Below are positions 27,658-37,894 of a stretch of 64,000 bases of DNA, in pieces (the first letter of the stretch is position 1; each line of letters begins with the position of its first letter). The notes under the pieces were generated by a model. It worked only from the letters and a program-made list of their open reading frames with translations, made no database searches and was not told where the DNA came from. The DNA comes from Psychrobacter cibarius (GTDB lineage: Bacteria > Pseudomonadota > Gammaproteobacteria > Pseudomonadales > Moraxellaceae). A program made the position numbers and the translations under genes. The DNA lies in NCBI GenBank assembly GCA_030686115.1, contig CP131612.1, forward strand, positions 1,302,001 through 1,366,000. Reading direction: 5' to 3'.

Positions 27658-29589
27658 ATGCGCCAATGGATTGCGTTAAGTTTACTATGCATGAGCGTAT
27701 TGTTACTGCCAGTATCGGCATCAGCAGCTTGTGATGCACCAATCAAATTTGGCGCTCTGACATGGGAGAGCGGTCAGTTTATCTCTGGGGTGCTCAAGTA
27801 CATCGCTGAAGATGGCTATGATTGTACAATTGAAGAAGTGCCGGGTGCTGGTCCTGCACTCGAAACGGCATTGTCACAAAACGACATTCAAGTGATTGGG
27901 GAGCAGTGGGTTGGACGCTCGCCAATCATGGAACAAGCCATCGAACAGAATAAAGTAGCAGTCATCGGTGATACGCTCAAAGGCGGTGCAACTCAAGGTT
28001 GGTATGTACCCAAATATGTATTAGAAGAAAACCCAGGTCTACGCCGCTATCAAGATTTGCCTAAATATGCTGAGCTGTTTAAAGATCCTGAAGACCCTAG
28101 CAAATCACGCTTTATGAATTGTCCGTCTGGTTGGACGTGTGAGATTTTCAATACTCGCTTGCTGAAAAATACTGGTTTAGATAGTATATTTAACAATGCC
28201 CATCCCGGTACTGGGGCGGCGCTCGACGCTGAGATTGCTTCTGCTTTTGAGCAACATAAACCACTACTATTTTATTACTGGCAGCCTACGGGCTTGATAG
28301 CAAAATATGACTTTGCGCCATTAGAGTTCCCTGCTCATAAAGATGCCTGTTGGCAAGACTTATTACGAGCGGATGGCACCGCCGATTGTGTGTCTGGTTT
28401 CCCTGTCTCACCTTTAGGTATCGCAGTATCTACCCCCTTTATTAAATCCAATCCAGAGCTTGCTGATGTCTTTAAAAAAGTTCAGTTTAGCTCCGATGAG
28501 CTCAATGGCGCTATCTTGGAGATGAGTGAAAATAAACGTAGTGGCGATGAGCAAGCACTAGCATTTTTGCGTAAATATCCGAGCGTCTGGCAAGCATGGT
28601 TGTCTGATGAAGCAGCCAGTAACCTTGCGGCTAAGCTAGGCATCAGCTTAACGGGCGAGGCTATTACTGCGGATGCAACCGCCTCTAGCACTAATCGATC
28701 GACCTCATTATCGAGCTTTCCTGCTTGGTCACTTGAAAACCCGCTTAATAATACATTGGCAAGCGTTGTCCAAAATTATGGCGATGTGTTTCGTACCGTC
28801 AGTACCATGGCGTTAACCTATCTATTGCTGCCGATTGAGCGTCTATTAACCACTATGCCGCCTTGGCTCATCATTGCGCTTGTGAGCGTATTGGCATGGT
28901 TTGGCGTCCGTAAAATCTGGTTTGCACTGGCATGCGCCGCCGGACTGTTTCTCATTGGCGCATTTGGATTATGGGGCGCATTAATTGATACCTTGGCACT
29001 GCTCATCGTATCAGTGTTGGTGACCATTGTGATTGGTATTCCTATTGGCATTGCTATGTCGGGCAGTAAAATTCTTCGCAAGGTTGTGACGCCGATACTG
29101 GATGTGATGCAGACCATGCCAAGTTTTGTCTATTTGATACCCGTATTGATGCTATTTGGGATTGGCAAAGTGCCTGCGCTATTTGCCACTATTATTTATG
29201 CCTTGCCGCCACTGATTCGGCTGACGACATTGGGGATTACCCAAGTCAATCACGAGATGGTCGAAGCAGGGCGCTCGTTCGGTAGCACACACTTGCAGCT
29301 GCTCATTTGGATTAAATTGCCGCAAGCATTACCCAGTATCATGGCGGGCGTGAATCAAGCAGTGATGATGTCGCTCTCTATGGTGGTGCTCGCTTCTATG
29401 ATTGGCGCACCGGGTCTTGGCGAAGATGTGTTGCAATCGATTCAAACGCTTAATATCGGTCAAGGCTTACAAGCAGGCACGGCGATTGTCATCGTTGCCA
29501 TTATCATTGACCGTATCACCCAAGCATTTGGTCAAGGCAAGCGTGCTCGGCAAAAAACCATCGATGCGGGTAGGCATCCCACTGGTTAA
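27658..29589 (+). CDS. Glycine betaine/proline-type ABC transporter: fused binding protein and permease
   Basis: This 643-residue polypeptide joins a periplasmic substrate-binding domain to a permease. Residues 1-23 are a signal peptide (ending SASA), and about 24-330 form an OpuAC/ProX-like binding domain (ALTWESGQFISGVLKYI, GEQWVGRSPI, FYYWQPTGLIAKY). A Ser/Thr linker follows, then about 395-630 is an OpuAB/ProW-type permease (IGIPIGIAMSG, MQTMPSFVYLIPVLMLFGIG, EAGRSFGSTHLQLLIWIKLPQALPSIMAGVNQ). The binding domain is N-terminal, the reverse of the well-known OpuABC fusion, where it follows the permease. Four Cys in the binding domain (NCPSGWTC, DACW, ADC) may form disulfides. The ATPase gene follows 75 bp later. 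Confidence 0.92.
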   Translation: MRQWIALSLLCMSVLLLPVSASAACDAPIKFGALTWESGQFISGVLKYIAEDGYDCTIEEVPGAGPALETALSQNDIQVIGEQWVGRSPIMEQAIEQNKVAVIGDTLKGGATQGWYVPKYVLEENPGLRRYQDLPKYAELFKDPEDPSKSRFMNCPSGWTCEIFNTRLLKNTGLDSIFNNAHPGTGAALDAEIASAFEQHKPLLFYYWQPTGLIAKYDFAPLEFPAHKDACWQDLLRADGTADCVSGFPVSPLGIAVSTPFIKSNPELADVFKKVQFSSDELNGAILEMSENKRSGDEQALAFLRKYPSVWQAWLSDEAASNLAAKLGISLTGEAITADATASSTNRSTSLSSFPAWSLENPLNNTLASVVQNYGDVFRTVSTMALTYLLLPIERLLTTMPPWLIIALVSVLAWFGVRKIWFALACAAGLFLIGAFGLWGALIDTLALLIVSVLVTIVIGIPIGIAMSGSKILRKVVTPILDVMQTMPSFVYLIPVLMLFGIGKVPALFATIIYALPPLIRLTTLGITQVNHEMVEAGRSFGSTHLQLLIWIKLPQALPSIMAGVNQAVMMSLSMVVLASMIGAPGLGEDVLQSIQTLNIGQGLQAGTAIVIVAIIIDRITQAFGQGKRARQKTIDAGRHPTG

Positions 29590-29664
29590 TTATCAGTGCC
29601 ATGGTCGAATGTTCAACATGCCCTAATCATAATGATAACTAGAAAAATAAAAATGAGAGCCATC

Positions 29665-30576
29665 ATGAATCATATTCAATTGGAAAATATCAGCAAGATT
29701 TATAATGCCAATAGCTCGCAAGCAAAGTCTGCATTGGGATTATTAGCAGAAGGTATGGATAGCATTCAGGTAAAGGAACAAACAGGCTATTCGGTCGGGC
29801 TTTATGACATCAATTTGAGCGTTAAAGCAGGTGAGCTGCATTGTATTATGGGCTTGTCAGGTTCGGGAAAATCAACCTTGATACGCCATATCAATCGTTT
29901 GATTGACCCAACCAGCGGTAAAATATGGGTTGATACTTCTATTAATGCCAAGCCGTCTACTAGTAGTACTAAGCCCTCCACTAATGCCAAACTCTCTCCT
30001 GATTTATTAGAAAATGGAAAATCATCGCCTGCTATTAATATTTTAGAGCTAAATGATAAAGCGCTACAGCATTATCGCCAGCAGACAATCAGTATGGTTT
30101 TTCAGCATTTTGGTTTGGTGCCACATATGACGGTGCTGCAAAACGTCGCTTACGGCTTGCGAGTGCGAAAAATGAGTATCAAAGAACGCCACGAGGTTGC
30201 TCGGCATTGGCTTAATGAAGTTGGGCTAGCAAATTTGGAGAAAAGTTACCCTGATGAGCTGTCAGGAGGGATGCAGCAGCGTGTCGGGCTGGCGCGTGCC
30301 TTAGCAACCGATAATCCGATATTGCTGATGGACGAGGCTTTCTCTGCCCTTGATCCCCTCATTCGTGCCCAATTACAAGACCAACTACTTGAGCTACAAG
30401 CACGGCTAAACAAAACCATCGTCTTTATCACTCATGATATCGATGAAGCGATTAAGGTCGGTCAGCGGATTAGTATTTTAAATGGCGGGCGTTTGGTACA
30501 AACGGATACACCCAGTGAATTGCGCCACAACCCAGCTGATGAGTATGTGGCTCAATTTATGGGTGCTAAAATTTAA
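29665..30576 (+). CDS. Glycine betaine/proline-type ABC transporter ATPase
   Basis: This 303-residue ATPase powers the fused transporter upstream. It shows Walker A GLSGSGKST, Q-loop region VFQHFGLVPHMTVLQNVAYG, signature LSGGMQQRVGLARAL, Walker B ILLMDEAFSALD and the switch His in FITHDIDEAI, all typical of ProV/OpuAA. Two oddities: an unusual stretch of about 40 Ser/Thr/Lys/Pro-rich residues between Walker A and the Q-loop (KPSTSSTKPSTNAK), and no C-terminal CBS pair, which in OpuA senses ionic strength. ATG 29665 is preferred because GAGAG precedes it; earlier in-frame starts at 29596, 29632 and 29653 exist. Confidence 0.9.
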   Translation: MNHIQLENISKIYNANSSQAKSALGLLAEGMDSIQVKEQTGYSVGLYDINLSVKAGELHCIMGLSGSGKSTLIRHINRLIDPTSGKIWVDTSINAKPSTSSTKPSTNAKLSPDLLENGKSSPAINILELNDKALQHYRQQTISMVFQHFGLVPHMTVLQNVAYGLRVRKMSIKERHEVARHWLNEVGLANLEKSYPDELSGGMQQRVGLARALATDNPILLMDEAFSALDPLIRAQLQDQLLELQARLNKTIVFITHDIDEAIKVGQRISILNGGRLVQTDTPSELRHNPADEYVAQFMGAKI

Positions 30577-30865
30577 TTTAAAAATGACACGACGTTTTTT
30601 TAAATGTTGTTTTATAAATTACACCTGCAAAATGATAGATTTCTGTCTATATCATTATTCTTACACTGTTGTTAAAAAAGTGTAGCAACCCATTAGTTAC
30701 TATTAAAGTAAACTCCATCATCGATGTATACTATTAAGATACTCTAATAGTGTATTAGCTTTGCTAAAATCTCGATTTATCTACTTTCATTGACCACGTA
30801 AGAAGACCATGAGCGAGCATAAAAACTCAGTTTATGATCGTAAGACTTCGTAAAAAGGACCTCGC

Positions 30866-32680
30866 ATGCCGCATAAGAAAATTCGCCATAATGATCGTAG
30901 TCATACTAATAAGTTAGCGACAGACTCACCATGTGATTCATCACGTTGGCTAAAGAGCATCAGTGCCGTTGGTGTCACGACAGTGCTGAGTGCTGGCATA
31001 TTGGTCGCTTGTGGACAGATGAGTAGTGCGGAGAGCAATGCAAGTAGCACGACTAAATCAGCCAAGCAAAACAGTGGAGTGACTAGCTCACGTGACATGT
31101 TGCCTTCCGATATGCTTGGACAAATGCGAGCGCTGCCGCAATTGACAAAAGGCTTAGGTGACACGGGCACAGCAGTCATTGATCCTAATAAACCAACCTT
31201 GATTAAATTTTGGGCAAGCTGGTGCCCATTATGCTTGGGCACGTTGGCAGAAACCGAAGAATGGCGCACCGATCCCAAGTTCGCTGATTTAAATGTCGTG
31301 ACTGTTGTCAGTCCCGGCCATCTAAATGAAAAAGCCGATGGCGACTTTAGCACTTGGTATGCAGGCGTCCAAGCAGACTATCCAAAGCTACCAGTATTGT
31401 CTGACGCTTCAGGCGAGCTGATTAATAAACTTGGTGTGCAAGTTTATCCAAGCTGGGCGATACTTGATAAAAGCGGCAACTTGGTGCATTTGGTAAAAGG
31501 TAATATATCGGCAGAGCAAGCCTATGCCCTTGCTGAAAATGCCAATAATGATTTTGCTGAGCTTAAAGCAGGGAGTGCTAAACCAGCAAATGCGCAAACC
31601 TTAGACAACAACAGCAAGATTGAAACCATCAAACAAAAAGATGGCGTTTATTATAACGATAAAGGCAAAGCGATTAATACGCGCTCAATCTACTTGGCAG
31701 GTGGCTGTTTTTGGGGCGTAGAAGCTTATATGGAGCGCGTCGAAGGCGTCGTCGATGCTGTATCAGGTTATGCCAATGGCGAGACGGCTAATCCAAGCTA
31801 CGAGCAAGTGATTCGTGGCTCAGGTCATGCCGAAGCCGTCAAAGTCACTTACGATGCGGATAAAACAGACCTTGATACTATCTTAAAATACTACTTTCGC
31901 GTGATTGATCCAACCAGCCTCAACAAACAAGGCAATGATCGCGGTGTGCAGTACCGATCAGGCGTTTATTACACCGATAAAGAAGATAAAGCAGTGATTG
32001 ATGCTGCCCTCAAACGTGTGCAAAGCCAGTATAAACAAAAAATTGTGGTAGAAAATGAGCCGCTAGACAATTTCTACTTAGCTGAAATGTACCATCAGGA
32101 TTATCTGGCAAAAAATCCAAACGGTTATTGTCATGTTGATTTAAGCCTTGCCGATGATAAACTAGAAGGTACTGCGCGTACCAAGCTTGCACCTGTAAGT
32201 ACCGTTGCTGAGACTTTAAATCCTAAGCGTTACGCAGGATTTGATAAAGGCGCGCTCAAAAACACCTTGACCAAAGCGCAGTACAATATCACGCAAGATG
32301 CCGGTACTGAGCGCGCCTTTAGCCATGAATATGATAATTTATTTGCGCCGGGTATCTATGTCGATGTGGTGAGCGGTGAGCCATTATTTTTATCAACCGA
32401 TAAGTACCAGTCTGGCTGTGGTTGGCCAAGCTTTACTAAGCCGATTGATATGCAAGTCATTACTCAGCATGAAGACACCGCTTTTAATATGGTACGCACT
32501 GAAGTTCGCTCGCGAGTAGCAGACTCACATCTGGGTCATGTATTCCCTGATGGGCCAAAAGATCGTGGCGGGCTGCGCTATTGTATCAATGGCGGGGCGC
32601 TACAGTTTATTCCAGTCGATGTGATGCCGCAGTCAGGCTATGCGCCATTAGTGAAGTTGGTTAAGCCTGCAAAACCTTAA
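30866..32680 (+). CDS. msrAB: Thioredoxin-MsrA-MsrB fusion methionine sulfoxide reductase (PilB-like lipoprotein)
   Basis: This 604-residue trifunctional protein repairs oxidised methionine in the cell envelope. After a hydrophobic segment ending LVAC (Cys49, probable lipobox) come a thioredoxin/TlpA-like domain with WASWCPLC (Cys120, Cys123), an MsrA domain with GGCFWG (Cys281) for S-sulfoxides, and an MsrB domain with SGCGWPSF (Cys518) and catalytic RYCING (Cys573) for R-sulfoxides. The three-domain order matches Neisseria PilB/MsrAB. The first domain accepts electrons, presumably from DsbD. The N-terminal 30 residues before the hydrophobic stretch are unusually long and polar for a lipoprotein signal. 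AAAAAGGAC precedes the ATG; a terminator follows. Confidence 0.95.
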   Translation: MPHKKIRHNDRSHTNKLATDSPCDSSRWLKSISAVGVTTVLSAGILVACGQMSSAESNASSTTKSAKQNSGVTSSRDMLPSDMLGQMRALPQLTKGLGDTGTAVIDPNKPTLIKFWASWCPLCLGTLAETEEWRTDPKFADLNVVTVVSPGHLNEKADGDFSTWYAGVQADYPKLPVLSDASGELINKLGVQVYPSWAILDKSGNLVHLVKGNISAEQAYALAENANNDFAELKAGSAKPANAQTLDNNSKIETIKQKDGVYYNDKGKAINTRSIYLAGGCFWGVEAYMERVEGVVDAVSGYANGETANPSYEQVIRGSGHAEAVKVTYDADKTDLDTILKYYFRVIDPTSLNKQGNDRGVQYRSGVYYTDKEDKAVIDAALKRVQSQYKQKIVVENEPLDNFYLAEMYHQDYLAKNPNGYCHVDLSLADDKLEGTARTKLAPVSTVAETLNPKRYAGFDKGALKNTLTKAQYNITQDAGTERAFSHEYDNLFAPGIYVDVVSGEPLFLSTDKYQSGCGWPSFTKPIDMQVITQHEDTAFNMVRTEVRSRVADSHLGHVFPDGPKDRGGLRYCINGGALQFIPVDVMPQSGYAPLVKLVKPAKP

Positions 32681-32704
32681 TTATTAATACTGATAATCGA
32701 CTTT

Positions 32705-32743
32705 ATAAAAAAGACGTTAAGATAATTCTTAGCGTCTTTTTTA
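32705..32743 (+). terminator. Terminator after msrAB
   Basis: AAAAAAGACGTTAAG pairs with CTTAGCGTCTTTTTT around a short loop, with a U-rich end. Confidence 0.88.
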
Positions 32744-32963
32744 TGATTGATGCCTTGAGCATAATTACTATCACAGCATGATGGTTCGTTTTATTATCGT
32801 TGTATTTTTGCTGTTATAGCCGTTGAATTATGAAAAACCAACCAAACTTCGTTATACTCAAAAGCTGAGCGTTTTCTATTATTAATACTTTTATAGTTAT
32901 GTATACCTATTTCGTCGCTGGATTTGTTTGGCGGCTTTTCATTTTTGTATTTAAGGCTGTAAC

Positions 32964-34205
32964 ATGACCGTTACTCATACCTCTAAACCTTTTGAACCTA
33001 TTATTACCTCTTTACTCGATAATGATTTATATAAATTTACGATGCTGCAAGCCATGCTGCATCAGTTTCCACAGACACATGGTGTTTATCGCTTTCGCTG
33101 CCGTAATAATAAAGACACGCTGTATCCATTGGCTGATATTAAGGATGATCTAGAGCAGCAGTTAGACAATTTATGTGAATTACGATTTTTAGAGGATGAA
33201 CTAGAGTACTTACGTGGTTTGCGCTTTATGCGCTCAGACTTCGTTGACTATCTAGAATTGTTTAAGTTGAAACGTCGTTTTATTACCGTCAGTACGGATG
33301 ATAAAGGTCGCTTATTTATCGACATCGAAGGTCCGATGATTCAAGCGATGTTCTTTGAAGTGTTTGTACTCGCCATCGTTAATGAGCTGTATTTTGATGC
33401 GCTATCGAATGCCAGTGTGATTGAAGAAGGTCAGCGCAGATTGGATGAAAAAGTCACATTGTTGCATCAATATGCGACAGAGCAGGAAAAATGTGATGCT
33501 AATACGCCGCCATTAATCATCGCTGATTTTGGTACTCGTAGACGTTTTAGCAAAGCTTGGCAAGCCCATGTGGTTGAGACTTTGCATAAAGCTGAACCAA
33601 AAATAGTAAGCGGTACTTCCAACGTGTATTTAGCGAAAAAGCTCGGAATGACGCCAATCGGTACGATGGCACATGAGTTTATGCAGGCATTTCAGGCTTT
33701 GGATGTGCGTTTACGTGATTCACAAAAAGCGGCGCTTGAAGCATGGGTACATGAGTATCGCGGCGATTTGGGTATTGCGCTGACCGATGTCGTTGGCATG
33801 GATGCGTTTTTACGCGATTTTGATTTGTATTTCGCTAAGCTGTTTGATGGTTTACGTCACGATAGCGGCGACCCGTATATCTGGGGTGATAAGGCGATTG
33901 CTCATTATAAAAACCTTAAAATAGACCCAAGAACGAAGATTTTAACCTTTAGTGATGGCTTAGATTTGGATAAAGCTTGGAATTTACATCAGTATTTTAA
34001 AGGTCAAATAAAGACCAGCTTTGGTATTGGTACCAACCTCACCAATGATATGGGTATCACCCCGATAAATATCGTCTTAAAGTTGGTGGAATGCAATGGG
34101 CAGCCAGTCGCTAAACTGTCAGACAGTCCAGGCAAGACCATGATTAATAACGACACGTATCTTGCCTATTTGCGCCAAGTATTTGAAGTCGACGAGCCTG
34201 AATAG
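32964..34205 (+). CDS. pncB: Nicotinate phosphoribosyltransferase
   Basis: PncB converts nicotinate and PRPP to nicotinate mononucleotide in the NAD salvage pathway, with ATP hydrolysis. The 413-residue product is full length. It shows the N-terminal [17 protein letters not shown] block, the DFGTRRRFS motif, the phosphorylated-His region GTMAHEFMQ, and the [19 protein letters not shown] and [10 protein letters not shown] motifs. The ATG at 32964 has AAGG 8 bp upstream. The gene stands alone and converges with xseB 7 bp away. Confidence 0.97.
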   Translation: MTVTHTSKPFEPIITSLLDNDLYKFTMLQAMLHQFPQTHGVYRFRCRNNKDTLYPLADIKDDLEQQLDNLCELRFLEDELEYLRGLRFMRSDFVDYLELFKLKRRFITVSTDDKGRLFIDIEGPMIQAMFFEVFVLAIVNELYFDALSNASVIEEGQRRLDEKVTLLHQYATEQEKCDANTPPLIIADFGTRRRFSKAWQAHVVETLHKAEPKIVSGTSNVYLAKKLGMTPIGTMAHEFMQAFQALDVRLRDSQKAALEAWVHEYRGDLGIALTDVVGMDAFLRDFDLYFAKLFDGLRHDSGDPYIWGDKAIAHYKNLKIDPRTKILTFSDGLDLDKAWNLHQYFKGQIKTSFGIGTNLTNDMGITPINIVLKLVECNGQPVAKLSDSPGKTMINNDTYLAYLRQVFEVDEPE

Positions 34206-34212
34206 AATTGAC

Positions 34213-34461
34213 TTAACTGTCGCTATTCTCTGTTTTATCTTCTTCTTCAGCAAAAGCGGCATCTAGTGCTTGCTGTACCGCATTGATACGGGTTTCGCAA
34301 ACGCGATAAGCAGCAATTGACTCTTCCACTGTGGTCATCAGATTATCAATATCTGGCTCATCTTGTTGCTGTAATTCAGCGGCATTGGTTTTTAGAATAT
34401 CATAAGCCGCCTTAAAGGTTTTTGGGGCGGCTTTTTTGCGTTTGCGAGTAGGGGTTGTCAT
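34213..34461 (-). CDS. xseB: Exodeoxyribonuclease VII small subunit
   Basis: This 82-residue protein is the XseB subunit that joins XseA to form the single-strand-specific exonuclease VII. The central block FKAAYDILKTNAAELQQ..IDNLMTTVEESIAAYRVCETRINAVQQALDAAF is the typical two-helix family pattern. It follows xseA on the same strand with a 62-bp gap. Lys/Arg-rich residues at the N-terminus (PTRKRKKAAPK) precede the helices. AGGAAAC precedes the ATG. Confidence 0.93.
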   Translation of the reverse strand: MTTPTRKRKKAAPKTFKAAYDILKTNAAELQQQDEPDIDNLMTTVEESIAAYRVCETRINAVQQALDAAFAEEEDKTENSDS

Positions 34462-34523
34462 AAGGTTTCCTAATTTTAAAATAAAGTCTTTGATTAAGTT
34501 GAATCGACGGTAGGTTGTACTTC

Positions 34524-36038
34524 TTATTTATTAATGTTTACGTCAATAATCTGTGCTTTTGCTTTACCGTCCTTTAAGAGGATGTGCACCGTTTGTTCTG
34601 GATGGAGCTGCATACCGCTGGTCAGTATTTGCTTATCTTTTGCATCAGTAAGCATGGTATAGCCTTGCTTGAGCACCCGAGAAGGGCGATGCAGGAGCAC
34701 AATATCACGCAGATGTTCGCTATCACGCTGTGCTTGTATTAACTGCTGCTGTGCCGAATGCATAATCGTTTTTTGGTTATTTTGACTGGCACTAGCAGCC
34801 ACTGTTAACTGCTGATAGGCCGCTGCTTGAGTCTGTGTGCGTAGCTCGCTGGTGAGTCTGGCGGCTTGCTTGACCTGTCGCTGAGCGCTTTGCTGAATAC
34901 TACGCCACGCATAATCACTGTCTTTTTGCAGAGCGGTTAATTGACCAATTGTTTGCGATTGTATTTGGCTCAACTGGCGTGTCGTTTGCTGCTCAGCGGT
35001 GTTTAATTGACGTTGGGCTGCTTGCTTGATTTGCGCTTGGTATTGCAGCGTTTGAGTGACGAGCTGGGCTAAATGCGTCATGATAGCGGCAATCACCTTT
35101 GATGGGGTATCAAAGCTAGTATGCGCGACTTCATCTAAGATCACTTTATCACGCTCGTGACCAATGCCAACCCAGACAGGGATAGGCTGCTCTGCAACCA
35201 ATGCTGCCAATTCATAATCATTTAGATAGGCTAAATCACCGACCGCACCGCCGCCACGAATAATGACTAATAAGTCTGGCAGGCGCTCATAAGTATCAAA
35301 AAACTGCTGCTGGGCGTTAACGATTGCTTGGCGGATTTCGCTTGGCGCATGATTACCCTGAAAGGTCGCGTTATGATAATGGAAATGACAGGCACCTGTG
35401 CGCGCTAAGCGATCAGCGTCGGCTTGAAAATCACCTAATCCAGCGGCTTTTTCAGGGGCAATGACCAGCACATGCTCAATATCAAACGGAACAGGCAGCT
35501 GTTGATTCAGGTTTAATAAGCCTTCTCCCGTCAAGCGATCGACCATCTCTGCATATTGTCGCGCCAAGTCGCCTAACGTGTAGCTAGGGTCAATATCTTC
35601 AATAGTGAGAGAGAAGCCATATTGCGCATGGAAGCCTGCGGATACTTTGAGCAATACTGTCAAATCACGATCAAGGGGCATGCCAGTTGCGCGCTCAAAT
35701 TTTGCTAATACCCGCGCGGCTTTAAAGCGCCAAAGATTGCCGCGGCAGCTAGCAATGACCTTACCGTCATCATCTTTTTCTGCCAATTCAAAGTAATAAT
35801 GCCCGCCTTTACTAGATAGATTGCGAATCTCTGCTTTTACCCATACACGGTGGTTAAAGGTCTGTTTGATAACCATATCAACGGCTGATAAATAGTCACT
35901 CAATCGCAGAACGGTATCTTCTAAATTGACTTCAATATTATTTTCTTGCTCAGCTAACTCGGCTTCCAAGGTCGCTAAATCTTTAGCAGGCGCTAATACC
36001 TTAGCTGGTTTCATATTTGACAGGTTGGGTTTGCGCAT
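34524..36038 (-). CDS. xseA: Exodeoxyribonuclease VII large subunit
   Basis: This 504-residue catalytic subunit degrades single-stranded DNA from both ends in repair. It has an N-terminal OB fold (RVWVKAEIRNLSSKGGHYYFELAEKD), the catalytic core with ARTGACHFHYHNATFQG, the RGGGAVGDLAYLNDYELA and GIGHERDKVILDEVAH motifs, and a long Gln/Ala-rich coiled coil (about 320-440) that scaffolds XseB. About 40 extra N-terminal residues, predicted charged, precede the OB fold compared with E. coli. It heads the xseA-xseB unit. Confidence 0.95.
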   Translation of the reverse strand: MRKPNLSNMKPAKVLAPAKDLATLEAELAEQENNIEVNLEDTVLRLSDYLSAVDMVIKQTFNHRVWVKAEIRNLSSKGGHYYFELAEKDDDGKVIASCRGNLWRFKAARVLAKFERATGMPLDRDLTVLLKVSAGFHAQYGFSLTIEDIDPSYTLGDLARQYAEMVDRLTGEGLLNLNQQLPVPFDIEHVLVIAPEKAAGLGDFQADADRLARTGACHFHYHNATFQGNHAPSEIRQAIVNAQQQFFDTYERLPDLLVIIRGGGAVGDLAYLNDYELAALVAEQPIPVWVGIGHERDKVILDEVAHTSFDTPSKVIAAIMTHLAQLVTQTLQYQAQIKQAAQRQLNTAEQQTTRQLSQIQSQTIGQLTALQKDSDYAWRSIQQSAQRQVKQAARLTSELRTQTQAAAYQQLTVAASASQNNQKTIMHSAQQQLIQAQRDSEHLRDIVLLHRPSRVLKQGYTMLTDAKDKQILTSGMQLHPEQTVHILLKDGKAKAQIIDVNINK

Positions 36039-36134
36039 AATAATAGACCAAAAGTGAGGGAGCTTAAAAACGGGCTGTTTATAGAGTAAGAGTCATAAAA
36101 AATCAGAAAGGGTAGTTTACCCCAAAAGCGAGCA

Positions 36135-36194
36135 CACAAAAAGAGAAGCCAACCCGTCAGCGACTAATATATTCTTATCGCTGATTGGTTGGCT
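36135..36194 (-). terminator. Terminator of the small lipoprotein gene
   Basis: A two-part stem, AGCCAACC/GGTTGGCT (36147-36154 with 36187-36194) and CAGCGA/TCGCTG, is followed on the minus strand by TTCTCTTTTT. Confidence 0.75.
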
Positions 36195-36251
36195 AAATAC
36201 TTTATTAAATAACAAGCCGCCAAATAAGTGCTTTATGAAATAATAATTATT

Positions 36252-36620
36252 TTATTGGCAGCGAAAGTTGATTTTATACTCGTAATCGTCGTCACGTGAT
36301 AAGTTCGGCGAGCCCGTACCAAGGATCGTACCGAGGACGGCACTGGCTTGCCCAATCATCCGACCGGTATTTTCATCTAAAATACCGTTATAAGTGACTT
36401 TGTCATCGACGATAATAACTTGCTTACCTCTGCAAGTTTTTTGTGCGCTGTCTATCGCATTTTGCTGTGCTTTTACTTTGCTATCGGCGATGCCAGTCGT
36501 CTCATAAATAGAGTTGGCACGCTGGATAACTGGTGATGAAGGCGTAGTTTGGCAAGCACTTAGGGCGAGTGCTGCCGCCAAAGTAGCAGTCAGTGCAGCG
36601 GTTTTATTAATAGTATTCAT
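36252..36620 (-). CDS. Small outer-membrane-type lipoprotein, unknown function
   Basis: This 122-residue product has a lipoprotein signal ending LSAC (lipidated Cys23). The mature part has a helical SKVKAQQNAIDSAQKTC stretch, a strand-rich VIIVDDKVTYNGI region, a glycine-rich RMIGQASAVLGTILGTG segment and a second Cys pair candidate (Cys in KTCRG and the C-terminal FRCQ), which may form a disulfide. No named family was recognised. It has its own terminator, and a 190-bp gap precedes xseA on the same strand. Confidence 0.8.
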   Translation of the reverse strand: MNTINKTAALTATLAAALALSACQTTPSSPVIQRANSIYETTGIADSKVKAQQNAIDSAQKTCRGKQVIIVDDKVTYNGILDENTGRMIGQASAVLGTILGTGSPNLSRDDDYEYKINFRCQ

Positions 36621-36934
36621 AAACGATTCCTAATGTCTGTCAGTCATACATAAAGTTGAATATCACAGCAAAATTGAGGATACGCTATGCACGTATCCGT
36701 CCATAGGTGGCTCAACAACTATGATGAATCTACCCTATTCGGCTCTGGGGTGTCTAGTCGGTTATTGTGTACGGTATTGCAGAGACCGCACATATTCATC
36801 ATATATTCATGGGCGACGTTTACTTATGATGAGCGAAAATGAAAATAAGCGGTACTATGACACAGCAAATCACTTGAAATATAAACCATATCTAGGATAA
36901 TTGACCTATTCATTTTTAATCAATAAGTAATTTT
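36621..36934. other. Gene-free region between divergent genes
   Basis: About 310 bp between the lipoprotein gene (minus) and the hydrolase gene (plus). It must hold both promoters, but no clear boxes, operator or RNA structure were made out. Confidence 0.4.
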
Positions 36935-37594
36935 ATGCCATTAATTCCTGCTCCTGCTGGCGTGCTCGAAGTCGACGCGCTTTGGCAACAAGATAATCCT
37001 AACAATCCAAATACCGATACAGTGGCGTTACTGTGTCATCCCAATCCGTTATTCGACGGCACGATGAATAATAAAGTGGTGACGACGATGTATCGCTTTG
37101 CTCGTGATAATGGTATGCACGTGGTACGCTTTAACTTTCGCGGTGTCGGGCAGTCGACTGGCGAGCACGATTATGCGTATGGTGAAGTCGTAGATGCAAT
37201 GACCGTGCTACAATGGATTGCAGAGCAAACCAATGCGCGCAAGTTATGGTTGGGTGGTTTCTCTTTTGGCGGTTATGTGACAGCACGGGTGGCTGAGCAG
37301 GTGCTTGAAGCCCCTCATATTTGGGGGCTAGGCGATTTTGAGATTACTAAAATCGCCCTTATTGCTCCATCCGTTGAAAAAAATGACAGCAGTGACATAA
37401 GCTTACCAGCCGATAAAACGTTTGAGATTTATGGCAATGCTGATGAAGTGATTGACCCTGATAATATGCAAGTATTTGCGGAGCGATTAGGGATTGCTGT
37501 CAGCGTTGTAGATGGCGCAGGGCACTTTTTTCATGGACGTCTGTCAGAGTTGAAAGGCCTATTAGAAAAGCATACCTTTGGTAGCGACTCTTAG
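36935..37594 (+). CDS. Alpha/beta-hydrolase superfamily protein
   Basis: This 219-residue cytoplasmic hydrolase starts with HPNPLFDGTMNNKVV, which is typical of a small family of unassigned alpha/beta hydrolases. The nucleophile elbow GFSFGG (Ser about 111), an Asp in GNADEVIDPDNM and the His in GAGHFFHG complete a canonical triad. FNFRGVGQSTGEHDYAYGEVVDA is also conserved. Substrate is unknown; thioester or carboxylester cleavage is the usual guess. MITE copy B begins 8 bp past its stop codon. Confidence 0.88.
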   Translation: MPLIPAPAGVLEVDALWQQDNPNNPNTDTVALLCHPNPLFDGTMNNKVVTTMYRFARDNGMHVVRFNFRGVGQSTGEHDYAYGEVVDAMTVLQWIAEQTNARKLWLGGFSFGGYVTARVAEQVLEAPHIWGLGDFEITKIALIAPSVEKNDSSDISLPADKTFEIYGNADEVIDPDNMQVFAERLGIAVSVVDGAGHFFHGRLSELKGLLEKHTFGSDS

Positions 37595-37601
37595 TTATTA
37601 C

Positions 37602-37777
37602 CTAGGGCGTGTCATCAATTAGCACATTAGTACGTTTAGTGGTCTTAAAATGGCTAAATTTTGCTAAACATCGTCAGCAATTTTGTCAATATGTTCATAT
37701 TAACGGCAATTGCTTCCTTGTTTATCTACAATTTTTCTCATTTTAAGCCTCACAATCTAATTGATGACACACCCTAG
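37602..37777. mobile_element. MITE-like element, copy B (176 bp)
   Basis: CTAG flanks both sides. The inverted ends are GGGCGTGTCATCAATTAG and GGGTGTGTCATCAATTAG (17 of 18 match), the best-preserved terminal repeats of the family. The interior is divergent from copies A and D but retains GGCTAAATTTTGC and CTTCCTTGTTT. There is no coding capacity. It sits between the hydrolase gene and zapE. Confidence 0.85.
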
Positions 37778-37894
37778 TAATATTAGGATAGAGAACCGCT
37801 ATCAAGTAATGAGCTCTGATCGCTTCATTTTGACGAGTTCATGCAGAATCAACCATTACCTTACTATTTATTTTGTCTAATGATGAGTCGTATT

